NCBI GenBank assembly: GCA_902786925.1
Contig: CADAEK010000015.1
Span: 1 to 64,000, forward strand
Length of the DNA stretch: 64,000 nt
Origin: an uncultured Bacteroidales bacterium
GTDB taxonomy: Bacteria; Bacteroidota; Bacteroidia; Bacteroidales; Bacteroidaceae
Reading direction: 5' to 3'
Shown: piece by piece, positions 53,700 to 61,854 of the stretch
How the letters are laid out: each line of letters opens with the position of its first letter
Numbering within the stretch: the stretch's first letter is position 1
Program-made: the position numbers and the translations under genes
Notes under the pieces: generated by a model
What the model was told of the DNA's origin: nothing
The model's database searches: none
The model's input: the letters and a program-made list of their open reading frames with translations, nothing else

Positions 53700-54146
53700 T
53701 CATTGTCCGAACTGCTCTTCCATCAACTCACCGAGTCCACCGCTCTGAGCCATCAGCTCTTCCAATGCCTGCTTGCTCCAAATCTCTATACGATCCACCA
53801 TCGCCAAGAACCGCACCTCGCCATCGATGCCAGCATATTGCAATTTACGCTTCGACAGCAGCAGACGGCCCTGAGCGTCCAGCTCTATCGGCTCTGCATC
53901 GGCCTCAAACATACGCAGCATCATTTGCTGCTTGCTGTTCCACTGGTTCACTTGGGCGCGGAGGCCATCAAGCTGTGCGTTCCACACCGACTCCGGATAA
54001 AGCACCAGACATTTCTGGAACACATCGTTGCGCAAAACGAGTCCCTGCTCGCCTTCCGCATCGAGAATCTTCCGGAACGCCGCTGGGAGGAATACCCTAC
54101 CCTTGGCATCGGTCTTTGCTGGATAATCGCCAATGAATCGTATCAT
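53700..54146 (-). CDS. mraZ: transcriptional regulator MraZ
   Basis: 148 residues, two AbrB-like swapped-hairpin motifs: IGDYPAKTDAKGRVFLPAAFRKIL and EPIELDAQGRLLLSKRKLQYA. The DxKGR and DxxGR cores bind DNA. MraZ represses its own dcw operon in E. coli. Here GTGGGG repeats of the expected 10-bp period lie on the promoter at 54241-54260, so autoregulation is likely. Confidence 0.95.
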   Translation of the reverse strand: MIRFIGDYPAKTDAKGRVFLPAAFRKILDAEGEQGLVLRNDVFQKCLVLYPESVWNAQLDGLRAQVNQWNSKQQMMLRMFEADAEPIELDAQGRLLLSKRKLQYAGIDGEVRFLAMVDRIEIWSKQALEELMAQSGGLGELMEEQFGQ

Positions 54147-54225
54147 AAATCTTCTCTATGAGGCTCCTTGTGCTTTTCCCCGCTGATTCTCAACCGCTTT
54201 AAGGTGCCTTTATATTATCAATGTG

Positions 54226-54260
54226 CAAATATAGGTATTCTCCCCCACATTTCCCCACAC
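54226..54260 (-). promoter_or_regulatory. mraZ promoter with MraZ boxes
   Basis: The minus-strand -7 TATATTTG is at 54233-54226. At the -33 position there is no TTG but two direct repeats read GTGGGG on the minus strand (within 54260-54251 and 54250-54241), 10 bp apart, the spacing of known MraZ operators. Confidence 0.65.
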
Positions 54261-54284
54261 TTTTACGATTTTTTTTCAAAAAAC

Positions 54285-54306
54285 TTATCAACAGTCGTGT
54301 TGATAA
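54285..54306. repeat. DnaA-box-like inverted repeat
   Basis: TTATCAACA (54285-54293) and its complement TGTTGATAA (54298-54306) separated by GTCG. Each half differs from the DnaA-box consensus TTATNCACA by one base. Confidence 0.7.
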
Positions 54307-54490
54307 CTATCTATCTTATTGATAGTCAATACTTCAGTCGTCACACAAAAAGGTGGGGGATGATCGCAGTTGCAAAGCCGATTTTACCCTACACCCATCC
54401 TAGCAGATGCCCTTACGTCTTCAACGCCAACAGAGACCTCCCGTTTCCTTCTTTTTCACTCCCTTTTTGTGCCCCTTCAGGCACCGAAAA

Positions 54491-54590
54491 TGTAACACTT
54501 ATAACACACCCGATGTGACATTTGTAACACACCGTGTGTAACACTTGTAACACTGGGCATGTTACATTTGTTACACAAGGCAATGTTACA
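54491..54590. repeat. GTAACA/GTTACA array, 23-bp period
   Basis: Four 18-bp units (54491, 54514, 54537, 54560) with exact 23-bp spacing, then a partial unit at 54584. Each full unit has two half sites 9 bp apart, of the form TGTAACAcTTGTAACAC. Half-site starts fall at 54492, 54501, 54515, 54524, 54538, 54547, 54561, 54570 and 54585. The last units are mostly GTTACA, the first mostly GTAACA. Confidence 0.85.
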
Positions 54591-54730
54591 AAACAGCGCA
54601 GACTTCATCGGCACCATTTCACACCGTGAGGAACATTTTTCACGCAAATATTTTCGTATTCGAGAAAAATGTTTTTACTTTGCTCACAAATCCATTCATT
54701 AACCACCTAAAAGGTACAATAACAGCACGT

Positions 54731-55369
54731 ATGAAAAAGAATTTACTGAGTATGGCTGTCATCGTGGCAGCGCTTGCATTCGCTATGCCTTCTCAGGCAC
54801 AGGTAAAATTTGGTGTTAAGGCCGGCCTCAACGTGAACCAGGTCAATTTGGACGGCTTCGGAGGCAACTTTGACGAGAAGAACAGAAATGGCTTCTTCGC
54901 TGGTTTAACAGCCGACGTCACTATCCCACTCGTGGGACTGGGTGTGGACGCATCCCTGCTTTATGACAACCGTTGCGTAGGCATAAACGGTGAAACTCCC
55001 GAAGGAGAAAACATCAACACCCACAAGACATTCCATTACATTTCATTGCCCATCAACGCTAAGTACACCTTCGGTCTCAGCAGCTTGGCCAGCATCTATT
55101 TTGCTACTGGTCCACAGTTCTCCTGGAATATCGGTGACCGCCATTGGACAAAAGACAACTTTAATCAGGATTGGGAACTCAAGAAATCTTTGTTCAGCTG
55201 GAACGTAGGTCTGGGAGCCACGGTGTTGAGCCATGTACGTGTAGGCTACAACTACAACATCGGTTTTGGCAACACGGCTGAGACGACTCCAAAAAGCGCA
55301 GTTACAAGCGCTGTGAAGGGCAAGCTCAAGAACAACACACATCAGATTTCATTGACTTATCTGTTCTAA
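54731..55369 (+). CDS. outer-membrane beta-barrel protein (PorT/OMP_b-brl type)
   Basis: 212 residues from ATG 54731; the frame upstream has no support. Signal peptide ends AMPSQAQ. The mature part opens VKFGVKAGLNVNQ and alternates aromatic/hydrophobic strands, ending in LTYLF with a C-terminal Phe, typical of an eight-stranded outer-membrane barrel of the PorT-like family. Function in transport or assembly is unknown. It is 10 nt upstream of priA and probably cotranscribed. Confidence 0.8.
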   Translation: MKKNLLSMAVIVAALAFAMPSQAQVKFGVKAGLNVNQVNLDGFGGNFDEKNRNGFFAGLTADVTIPLVGLGVDASLLYDNRCVGINGETPEGENINTHKTFHYISLPINAKYTFGLSSLASIYFATGPQFSWNIGDRHWTKDNFNQDWELKKSLFSWNVGLGATVLSHVRVGYNYNIGFGNTAETTPKSAVTSAVKGKLKNNTHQISLTYLF

Positions 55370-55379
55370 GCCACCATTG

Positions 55380-57398
55380 ATGTTTGCCGACATCATCCTA
55401 CCCATACCATTCGACAGCTTCACATACCTCGTTCCTTCCGACATGGAAACGCGAGTGATGCGAGGCTGTCGAGTTGTTGTGCCCTTTGGCAAGAACAAAA
55501 TCTATACCGGCATTGCCCTGTCCGTCCACAACCAAGCACCACAAGGTGTGGAGGTGAAGGCCATCATCAGCGTGCTTGACGACCAACCCGTTGTAAACGA
55601 GCAGCAATTCACCTTCTGGCAATGGATAGCCAGCTACTACATGTGTCCTCTCGGCGATGTGATGAAAGCGGGACTTCCCGGCGCCATGAAACCCACGGAC
55701 GAGAAAGCCCTCAAGGCCGCAGAAAAACCTCGTGCACAGAAGGCTACGAAATCACAAACGTTTGAGACTATCACGCCTCAACCGCTTTCGCCTGCACAGC
55801 AAACGGCGATGGACGAGGTGATTGGCTCCTTCCAAACAAAGAACGTCACCCTCTTGCACGGCGTCACTTCATCGGGCAAGACCGAGATATACATCCACCT
55901 CATTGACCAATGCCTTCGGCAAGGGAAGCAAGTGCTCTACCTCCTTCCGGAGATTGCGTTAACCACACAAATCACCGACCGTCTGCGCCGTTTCTTTGGC
56001 GAACAGATGGGTGTCTATCATTCTAAATTTACGGATGCTCAGCGGCTCGCCATCTACAAGCGGCAAGCCTCCGACAACCCCTATCCGCTTATTTTGGGCG
56101 TGCGCTCCAGCATCTTCCTCCCCTTCCAGCAACTTGGCCTCGTCATCGTGGACGAGGAGCATGAGCAGAGCTATAAGCAGCAAGAGCCGGCTCCACGCTA
56201 CCATGCACGCAACGCCGCTATCATGCTGGCCCACCAGTTTGGAGCCAAGACGCTGCTCGGCACCGCCACACCCTCTTTCGAAATCTACCATTGGGCACGC
56301 AAGGGTCGCTACGGCTATGTGCAACTCACTCAGCGCTTCCGCGACATGCAACTGCCCATTGTTGAGGTAGTTGACGCCAAAGAGGCGAAACGGAAGAGGC
56401 AGATGAAGGGTGTGTTCTCTCCCCGCCTCATCGAAGTGATGCGCGCTGCCCTCGACCGCCATGAACAGGTCATCCTCTTCCAAAACCGGCGAGGCTTCTC
56501 TTCGCTCATTGAGTGCAAGCAATGCGGATGGGTACCACGGTGCCCCCACTGCGACGTGACCCTCACCATGCACAAGAAGAGTGCCACCATGACCTGCCAC
56601 TATTGCGGCTACACCACACGCATCCCTGAACGGTGTCCCGCTTGCGAAGGCGAGAAGTTTATAGACATCGGCACAGGCACGGAGAAGATTGAGGAGCAAA
56701 TCACCCAACTCTTCCCCGAGGCGACCACTCTGCGCATGGACCTCGACACCGCCAAGACACGTTTACAGCACGAGCGCATTATTGACGGTTTCGCTAAGCA
56801 TCAGGCAGACATTCTCATCGGCACTCAGATGGTCACAAAAGGACTTGACTTCGACAACGTGTCTGTTGTGGGCATCCTTGATGCCGACACCATGCTCAAC
56901 CTGCCTGACTTCCGCAGCTACGAGCGCAGTTTCCAGACCTTCAGCCAGGTAGCGGGACGCGCCGGACGCAACAAGACTCCGGGCCTTGTCATTCTGCAGA
57001 CACGCTCTGCCAACAGCGACATCATCCAGCAAATCACTCAAAACGACTACTGGCAGATGTTCTACACGCAGATGACTGAACGCCAGATGTTCCACTACCC
57101 TCCTTTCTTCCGACTGATTTACGTTTACATGAGACATCGGGATGACCACTTGCTTGACCACCTTTCTGAAGATATGGCAGAGCGCTTGCGCAAAGTCTTC
57201 GGTGAACGCGTGCTGGGCCCCGACCGTCCACCTGTAGCCCGCATCCAGTCCCTATACATCCGCAAAATCATGCTCAAAATAGAGCTTAACGCATCCATCG
57301 ACAAGGTGCGCGCCTCTTTGATGGCCATCCAGCAGCAAATACTGGCTATGCCTATTGCCAAAAACCTCAATATCTACTACGACGTAGACCCCCTATAG
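55380..57398 (+). CDS. priA: primosomal helicase PriA, winged-helix region missing
   Basis: 672 residues from ATG 55380. 3'-DNA-binding domain (about 1-100), then GVTSSGKTEIY (Walker A), VDEEHEQSYKQQ (Walker B), zinc site with paired Cys motifs (KQCGWVPRCPHCDVTL, HYCGYTTRIPERCPACEG), and GTQMVTKGLDF. Restarts stalled replication forks. Between DVMKAGLP and GVTSSGKTE there are about 56 residues; E. coli PriA has about 127 there, including its winged helix. That domain appears absent here. Confidence 0.93.
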   Translation: MFADIILPIPFDSFTYLVPSDMETRVMRGCRVVVPFGKNKIYTGIALSVHNQAPQGVEVKAIISVLDDQPVVNEQQFTFWQWIASYYMCPLGDVMKAGLPGAMKPTDEKALKAAEKPRAQKATKSQTFETITPQPLSPAQQTAMDEVIGSFQTKNVTLLHGVTSSGKTEIYIHLIDQCLRQGKQVLYLLPEIALTTQITDRLRRFFGEQMGVYHSKFTDAQRLAIYKRQASDNPYPLILGVRSSIFLPFQQLGLVIVDEEHEQSYKQQEPAPRYHARNAAIMLAHQFGAKTLLGTATPSFEIYHWARKGRYGYVQLTQRFRDMQLPIVEVVDAKEAKRKRQMKGVFSPRLIEVMRAALDRHEQVILFQNRRGFSSLIECKQCGWVPRCPHCDVTLTMHKKSATMTCHYCGYTTRIPERCPACEGEKFIDIGTGTEKIEEQITQLFPEATTLRMDLDTAKTRLQHERIIDGFAKHQADILIGTQMVTKGLDFDNVSVVGILDADTMLNLPDFRSYERSFQTFSQVAGRAGRNKTPGLVILQTRSANSDIIQQITQNDYWQMFYTQMTERQMFHYPPFFRLIYVYMRHRDDHLLDHLSEDMAERLRKVFGERVLGPDRPPVARIQSLYIRKIMLKIELNASIDKVRASLMAIQQQILAMPIAKNLNIYYDVDPL

Positions 57399-57496
57399 CC
57401 CAAAATGAAAGAAAAAGGAAGGGAAACTCGTTAGTTTCACTTTTTTTTCGTTTCTTTGTGCTCAAATTTATGTTTTACTAACGATTATCTACTTAT

Positions 57497-60400
57497 ATGA
57501 CGAACCACAACAAATCGGCCTTTTGGCAAAAGGCAGTGCTTCTCTGTATCCTTTCCACAAGCATCCTTACAGCACAAGCAGCGCTCACCAATGGGGGCGA
57601 ATATTACCTTTGGCTGAATATTTACGAGAAGCTGATAGGCTCCAATGATGACGACACTGCACCCGCCTTGTCCGCCTATGGCGTCAAACCGAATGCAGAC
57701 AACTATATATTTGTGGCTGAGGAATCTGCTACAAGCGGCTATGTGTTGCTGCGCCAAAAAAGCAGCGGAAAATACTTGGCTGCCAGTGGGGCAAACAGCT
57801 ATAGCGTTGTGTTCGAAAGCGCTGCAGGAACGGCTGACCGTTTCCTGTGGAAGGTGGACGAGGGTGTTTACACTTATTTGACCAATAAGAAGAATGGCAA
57901 ATACGTCGGCGTGGACGGAGCGAACAAGGGGAAGGACTATGTAAGCATCTATTACGACAAGCCCAAGGGAAGTCACTCGCAATTCTCTGTCATCCCAGCT
58001 ACAGGCAACAGCTGGGACGAGGCACGGCAAGCCTACAAGTCGGCCGTTTACACCAATGCTCAAGGTATCCAGGAGATAGACTACTGCCAACTCAAGGATG
58101 CTGTCATCGACCGTTCGGATGCCATCGATATCCACATCACAGCAAACGAAACGCCCATCATCGACAACACAACTATCAATCTGGGCAGCGACCGCACTTG
58201 GCTGGTGTTCGACAACATTGTGCCCAGCAAAGTCATCAGCACCTATCTGAAATATGTGACTATCAACGGACAGAAGGCCACCAACGGTAGCAACTGCCGT
58301 GTGGCCATTTACCTGAACGGCGCCGCTGTGATCCCCAAGCCTTCTCTTATCATGGTATGTCAAGGCACCGACGGAGAGTTTACCCTGAATGTGGGCAACA
58401 AGACCGACCTGAGCAAGCAGAGCAACACTATGACCAGCTTTGTACTGCGACGTGGCTACATGGCCACTCTGGCCACAGGCACAAACGGCAGCGGATACAG
58501 TCGCGTCTATGTGGCTGACCATGCAGACCTTGAAATCACCCTGCCCAAGGCTTTGACCAAGCGAGTTTCTTCAGTGAATGTAAAGCAATGGCAATATCTC
58601 TCCAAGAAGGGATGGGGCAATCAGGGCGGCAAGAGCGGAACCGACCAGCTGCGCGCCACATGGTTCTGGACATGGAGTGCCGACCAAGCCTCAACGGTCG
58701 ACTTTGAATATGTGCCCTGCCGCCAGCATCGCTACTGGCCCAGTAAAGATGCTGTGAACAGCCATACAAGCACGGCATCCGTCTCACTCAACGAGCCGGA
58801 GCATTCTGAGCAACATGATAACTGCTCCTGTGGAGGAACCACCGATGAATGGACGGCATACACATTCAACAACGACTTTCTCCCCAGCGGTGGTCGCATC
58901 GGCTCTCCGCAACCTACCGACCTGGGATATCTGACCAACTACTTCCAGCATGTGGACAATATGGCTTCACGTTGCGACTTTGCTGTCACTCACGCTTACT
59001 GGGACCTTGGCGACTACGACGAAACCAGCTATGCGAACTGGTTCTGCAACACACAGTGCAAGAGTGTGTGGAACAACACAGGCCGTCCCCTCTGGCTCAC
59101 AGAGATGGAAATCAGCGCATCATGGAACAGCCACAAGGTGGAAAACTACGAACAAAACCGCAAATACCTGCAGGTGCTGCTGCAAAAGATGGAAGAGTGC
59201 CCTTGGATTGAGCGCTACGCCATCTATGGAACAGATATGTGGCAGACCTACATGTTCTACGATGCGAACCCCAGCAAAGGACTTACTCCTGCAGGACAAG
59301 TCTATCGAGACCATCGCGCCACCTTTGCCTACAATGCCAAATACACCAAAGAGCCTACATGGTGGACTCCTGGCGTGAAAGCACCTACGCTTGAACTGAA
59401 AACAAATTCCACCCGAAACACCATTACCTTCACCATCGGCAACACCAATGGCGATGCGACCGAGACATTGGTACTGCAACGCAAGACACCAAGCGGATGG
59501 GAGGACCTCTATGCTGTGGAAGACCGCTCACAACTGGAAAAGGCCTCCTTCACTTACACCATGTCACTGGATGACATCGACCGCGAGAACGATATCTTCC
59601 GTGTCGCTACTACCACCCTCTACGATACCCATGCTGAAAGCTCTGAAGAGAGTGCTGGCTACATCAAGAATGCCAACATCACCACCAGCAGCAAGAGCGA
59701 AGTGCCAGGCTGGACCTGCGAGCGCACCGCTTATGCCGGCTACACGAAAGACGTTGGGAACACCTACCTTGAGGTATGGAATGAATCAGCAGCCAACATC
59801 GACTTCAATTACTATCAGGATATTGAAGACATTCCAAACGGCGTTTACACCTTGTCTGCCGCTTGCTTCAACTCAACGACTGGCGTAGAAGGAGCTACTA
59901 TCAATGGTGCTATGGGACTCTATGCCACCGCCGACGGTGTCAGTTACTTCGCTCCCGTAACGACAGACAGTGAGATTGACTATAGCACTCGGACAACCAT
60001 CCCTACTATTGTGGTGCGCAACCATACCATGCGCATCGGCATCCGCAATATCGCACGAATGACAGGTCGATGGGCTGGAGCCGACGACTTCTCACTCGTT
60101 TACCTCGGCACAGAGAGGGCGGTTCTCACCGATATCACCTACCAGGATGTCGTCGATGCTGCCGACCACAGCGTCGCCAAGCAATTCCCTGCAATTGAAG
60201 GAGACTTGCGCGATGCGACCGGACTCATCGGCAACCCTGACTGCGCTCGTGGTGACGCCACCTTCTGGACCATCAGCAACCTTGAAATCGGCGAAGGTGA
60301 AAGCTACGACGGCAACAGCGGCAATAAGTATTTCAACATCTGGAAGGGCAGCGCATACGTCTCCTCGCTGGAGCAGACCATCACCACCCTGCCAGCAGGC

Positions 60401-60853
60401 GAATACACCGTTACCGCCTTGCTGAGAGGCAGCTCCAACCAGTCACTCACCCTCAAGGCTACACACGTGCCTGTCGATGAAAACGCCACCGTCTATACTC
60501 AAGAAGTGACAGGAGCGGGCAGCGCCAGCATCAGCGGAAGCGACTACCAGAAAGGCTGGCAAAAGGTGGCGTTAAAGCCCATCACGATTCAGCATGGCGA
60601 CCAACTAACCATCGGTGCTGAGTTCGTCCCTGCTACAGGAGGCTGGTGGAGCATTGACCACTTCCAACTGATTTATGCGCCACTCCCTGAGCTGCCCGAT
60701 GCCATCACAGCGCCTGCAGAAGACTCTGAGCGCCCTGCCAATGGCCCATCCACATACTACACAGTGGATGGACGTCAGGTCACAACAATCAGTACGCCAG
60801 GCCTCTATCTCAAACACACCAACGGAACCACTCAGAAAGTTTGGATTCGTTGA
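57497..60853 (+). CDS. secreted multidomain GH128-like beta-glucanase
   Basis: 1118 residues. Signal peptide ends LTAQAA. About 30-175 resembles a beta-trefoil (repeated GKYLA and GKYVG loops); 190-360 is a beta-sandwich-like region. The catalytic region (about 363-625) matches the Glyco_hydro_cc/GH128 pattern: WFWTWS, SLNEPEHSEQ with Glu433 as candidate acid/base, SPQPTD, FAVTHAYWD, and PLWLTEMEIS with Glu536 as candidate nucleophile. GH128 enzymes cleave beta-1,3-glucans. Two C-terminal CBM-like sandwiches (about 755-880 and 920-1070) follow, then YYTVDGRQV...PGLYL. Monocistronic with a strong terminator. Confidence 0.75.
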   Translation: MTNHNKSAFWQKAVLLCILSTSILTAQAALTNGGEYYLWLNIYEKLIGSNDDDTAPALSAYGVKPNADNYIFVAEESATSGYVLLRQKSSGKYLAASGANSYSVVFESAAGTADRFLWKVDEGVYTYLTNKKNGKYVGVDGANKGKDYVSIYYDKPKGSHSQFSVIPATGNSWDEARQAYKSAVYTNAQGIQEIDYCQLKDAVIDRSDAIDIHITANETPIIDNTTINLGSDRTWLVFDNIVPSKVISTYLKYVTINGQKATNGSNCRVAIYLNGAAVIPKPSLIMVCQGTDGEFTLNVGNKTDLSKQSNTMTSFVLRRGYMATLATGTNGSGYSRVYVADHADLEITLPKALTKRVSSVNVKQWQYLSKKGWGNQGGKSGTDQLRATWFWTWSADQASTVDFEYVPCRQHRYWPSKDAVNSHTSTASVSLNEPEHSEQHDNCSCGGTTDEWTAYTFNNDFLPSGGRIGSPQPTDLGYLTNYFQHVDNMASRCDFAVTHAYWDLGDYDETSYANWFCNTQCKSVWNNTGRPLWLTEMEISASWNSHKVENYEQNRKYLQVLLQKMEECPWIERYAIYGTDMWQTYMFYDANPSKGLTPAGQVYRDHRATFAYNAKYTKEPTWWTPGVKAPTLELKTNSTRNTITFTIGNTNGDATETLVLQRKTPSGWEDLYAVEDRSQLEKASFTYTMSLDDIDRENDIFRVATTTLYDTHAESSEESAGYIKNANITTSSKSEVPGWTCERTAYAGYTKDVGNTYLEVWNESAANIDFNYYQDIEDIPNGVYTLSAACFNSTTGVEGATINGAMGLYATADGVSYFAPVTTDSEIDYSTRTTIPTIVVRNHTMRIGIRNIARMTGRWAGADDFSLVYLGTERAVLTDITYQDVVDAADHSVAKQFPAIEGDLRDATGLIGNPDCARGDATFWTISNLEIGEGESYDGNSGNKYFNIWKGSAYVSSLEQTITTLPAGEYTVTALLRGSSNQSLTLKATHVPVDENATVYTQEVTGAGSASISGSDYQKGWQKVALKPITIQHGDQLTIGAEFVPATGGWWSIDHFQLIYAPLPELPDAITAPAEDSERPANGPSTYYTVDGRQVTTISTPGLYLKHTNGTTQKVWIR

Positions 60854-60874
60854 CAAACAACCCTATAACACAAG

Positions 60875-60910
60875 AAAAAGGGCAAAGCAACATGGCTTTG
60901 CCCTTTTTTG
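60875..60910 (+). terminator. terminator after GH128-like gene
   Basis: A 14-bp stem (60875-60888 with 60895-60908), loop AACATG, within a T-run. Confidence 0.9.
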
Positions 60911-60951
60911 CACTCTTTTCCGCTTTGTGAGCATAAAAACTCCCGTTTTCA

Positions 60952-60982
60952 TTGGCGAACTTAAATAAATGTCGTACATTTG
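60952..60982 (+). promoter_or_regulatory. promoter of etfBA-acyl-CoA dehydrogenase
   Basis: TTG (60952-60954), 20 nt, TACATTTG (60975-60982). It excludes the upstream open frame and fixes etfB to ATG 61045. Confidence 0.75.
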
Positions 60983-61044
60983 CAACGCATTATGCGGTTA
61001 CAAAACCTCGTCAATATTTCCCAAAACAATCTATAAAATTAACT

Positions 61045-61854
61045 ATGAGTTTAAAAATTATTGTGCTCGCAAAGCAGGTTCCCGACACACGTAACGTCGG
61101 TCCCGATGCGATGACTCCAGAGGGAACAGTGAACCGTGCTGCATTGCCAGCAGTGTTCAATCCCGAAGATTTGAACGCCCTTGAGCAGGCACTTCGCCTG
61201 AAGGACGCCAACCCAGGTTCTACCATCACCATGCTCACCATGGGTCTTCCCAAGGCTGCAGAAGTGCTGAAAGAAGGTATCTACCGTGGTGCCGACGACG
61301 GCATCCTCATTTCCGACCGTCCTCTTGGTGGCGCCGACACCCTTGCCACTTCTTACACTTTGGCTCAGGCCATCAAGAAGGTAGGCGACTATGACATCAT
61401 CCTTTGTGGTCGTCAGGCTATCGATGGCGACACCGCACAGGTAGGCCCACAGGTGGCCGAGAAGTTGGGTCTCACCCAGATCACTTATACGGAGGAAATT
61501 ATTTCTCTCGACAAGGCAGCCAAAAAGATTGTGGCACGCCGCCACATTGATGGTGGTGTTGAGACCGTTGAAGGTCCTCTGCCAATCGTTGTTACCGTAA
61601 ACGGAAGCGCTGCTCCTTGCCGCGTGCGTAACGTGAAGCGCGTATGGGCCAACAAGAACCGCGAGTTCACCACTTGGGGTGCTGCTGACATCGAGGCTGA
61701 TCCAGCACAGATTGGTAAGGCAGGTTCTCCCACTAACGTGAAGGCCGTGAAGAGCATCGTCTTCAAAGCGAAAGAAAACAAGACCCTCACCTCATCTGAC
61801 GCAGATGTGGAGAGCCTGATTGTAGAACTCATGGAATCAAACACTATCGGATAA
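61045..61854 (+). CDS. etfB: electron transfer flavoprotein, beta subunit
   Basis: 269 residues from ATG 61045 (MSLKIIVLAKQVPDT). ETF-beta motifs: NPEDLNALEQALRLKD, YDIILCGRQAIDGDTAQVGPQVAEKL and the recognition loop EGPLPIVVTVNGSA. With EtfA it carries electrons from an acyl-CoA dehydrogenase, in anaerobes often coupled to bifurcation. Whether this ETF bifurcates is not readable here. Confidence 0.95.
   Translation: MSLKIIVLAKQVPDTRNVGPDAMTPEGTVNRAALPAVFNPEDLNALEQALRLKDANPGSTITMLTMGLPKAAEVLKEGIYRGADDGILISDRPLGGADTLATSYTLAQAIKKVGDYDIILCGRQAIDGDTAQVGPQVAEKLGLTQITYTEEIISLDKAAKKIVARRHIDGGVETVEGPLPIVVTVNGSAAPCRVRNVKRVWANKNREFTTWGAADIEADPAQIGKAGSPTNVKAVKSIVFKAKENKTLTSSDADVESLIVELMESNTIG

Larger units (their letters stand above)
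54147..54730. other. 584-bp divergent regulatory region, mraZ and OMP gene
   Basis: No gene. From left to right it holds the mraZ promoter with MraZ boxes, a DnaA-box-like palindrome, and the GTAACA array; the OMP gene promoter is not clear (TTTACTTTG near 54676 is a partial match). Confidence 0.7.

Noticed and set aside
54285..54306. Replication origin near the DnaA-like palindrome
   Set aside because: Only two degenerate boxes, no dnaA/dnaN, no AT-rich unwinding cluster; the region sits between mraZ and an OMP gene.
57485..58522. 345-residue minus-strand frame over the GH128-like gene
   Set aside because: Antisense shadow of a gene with signal peptide and domains; no known family.
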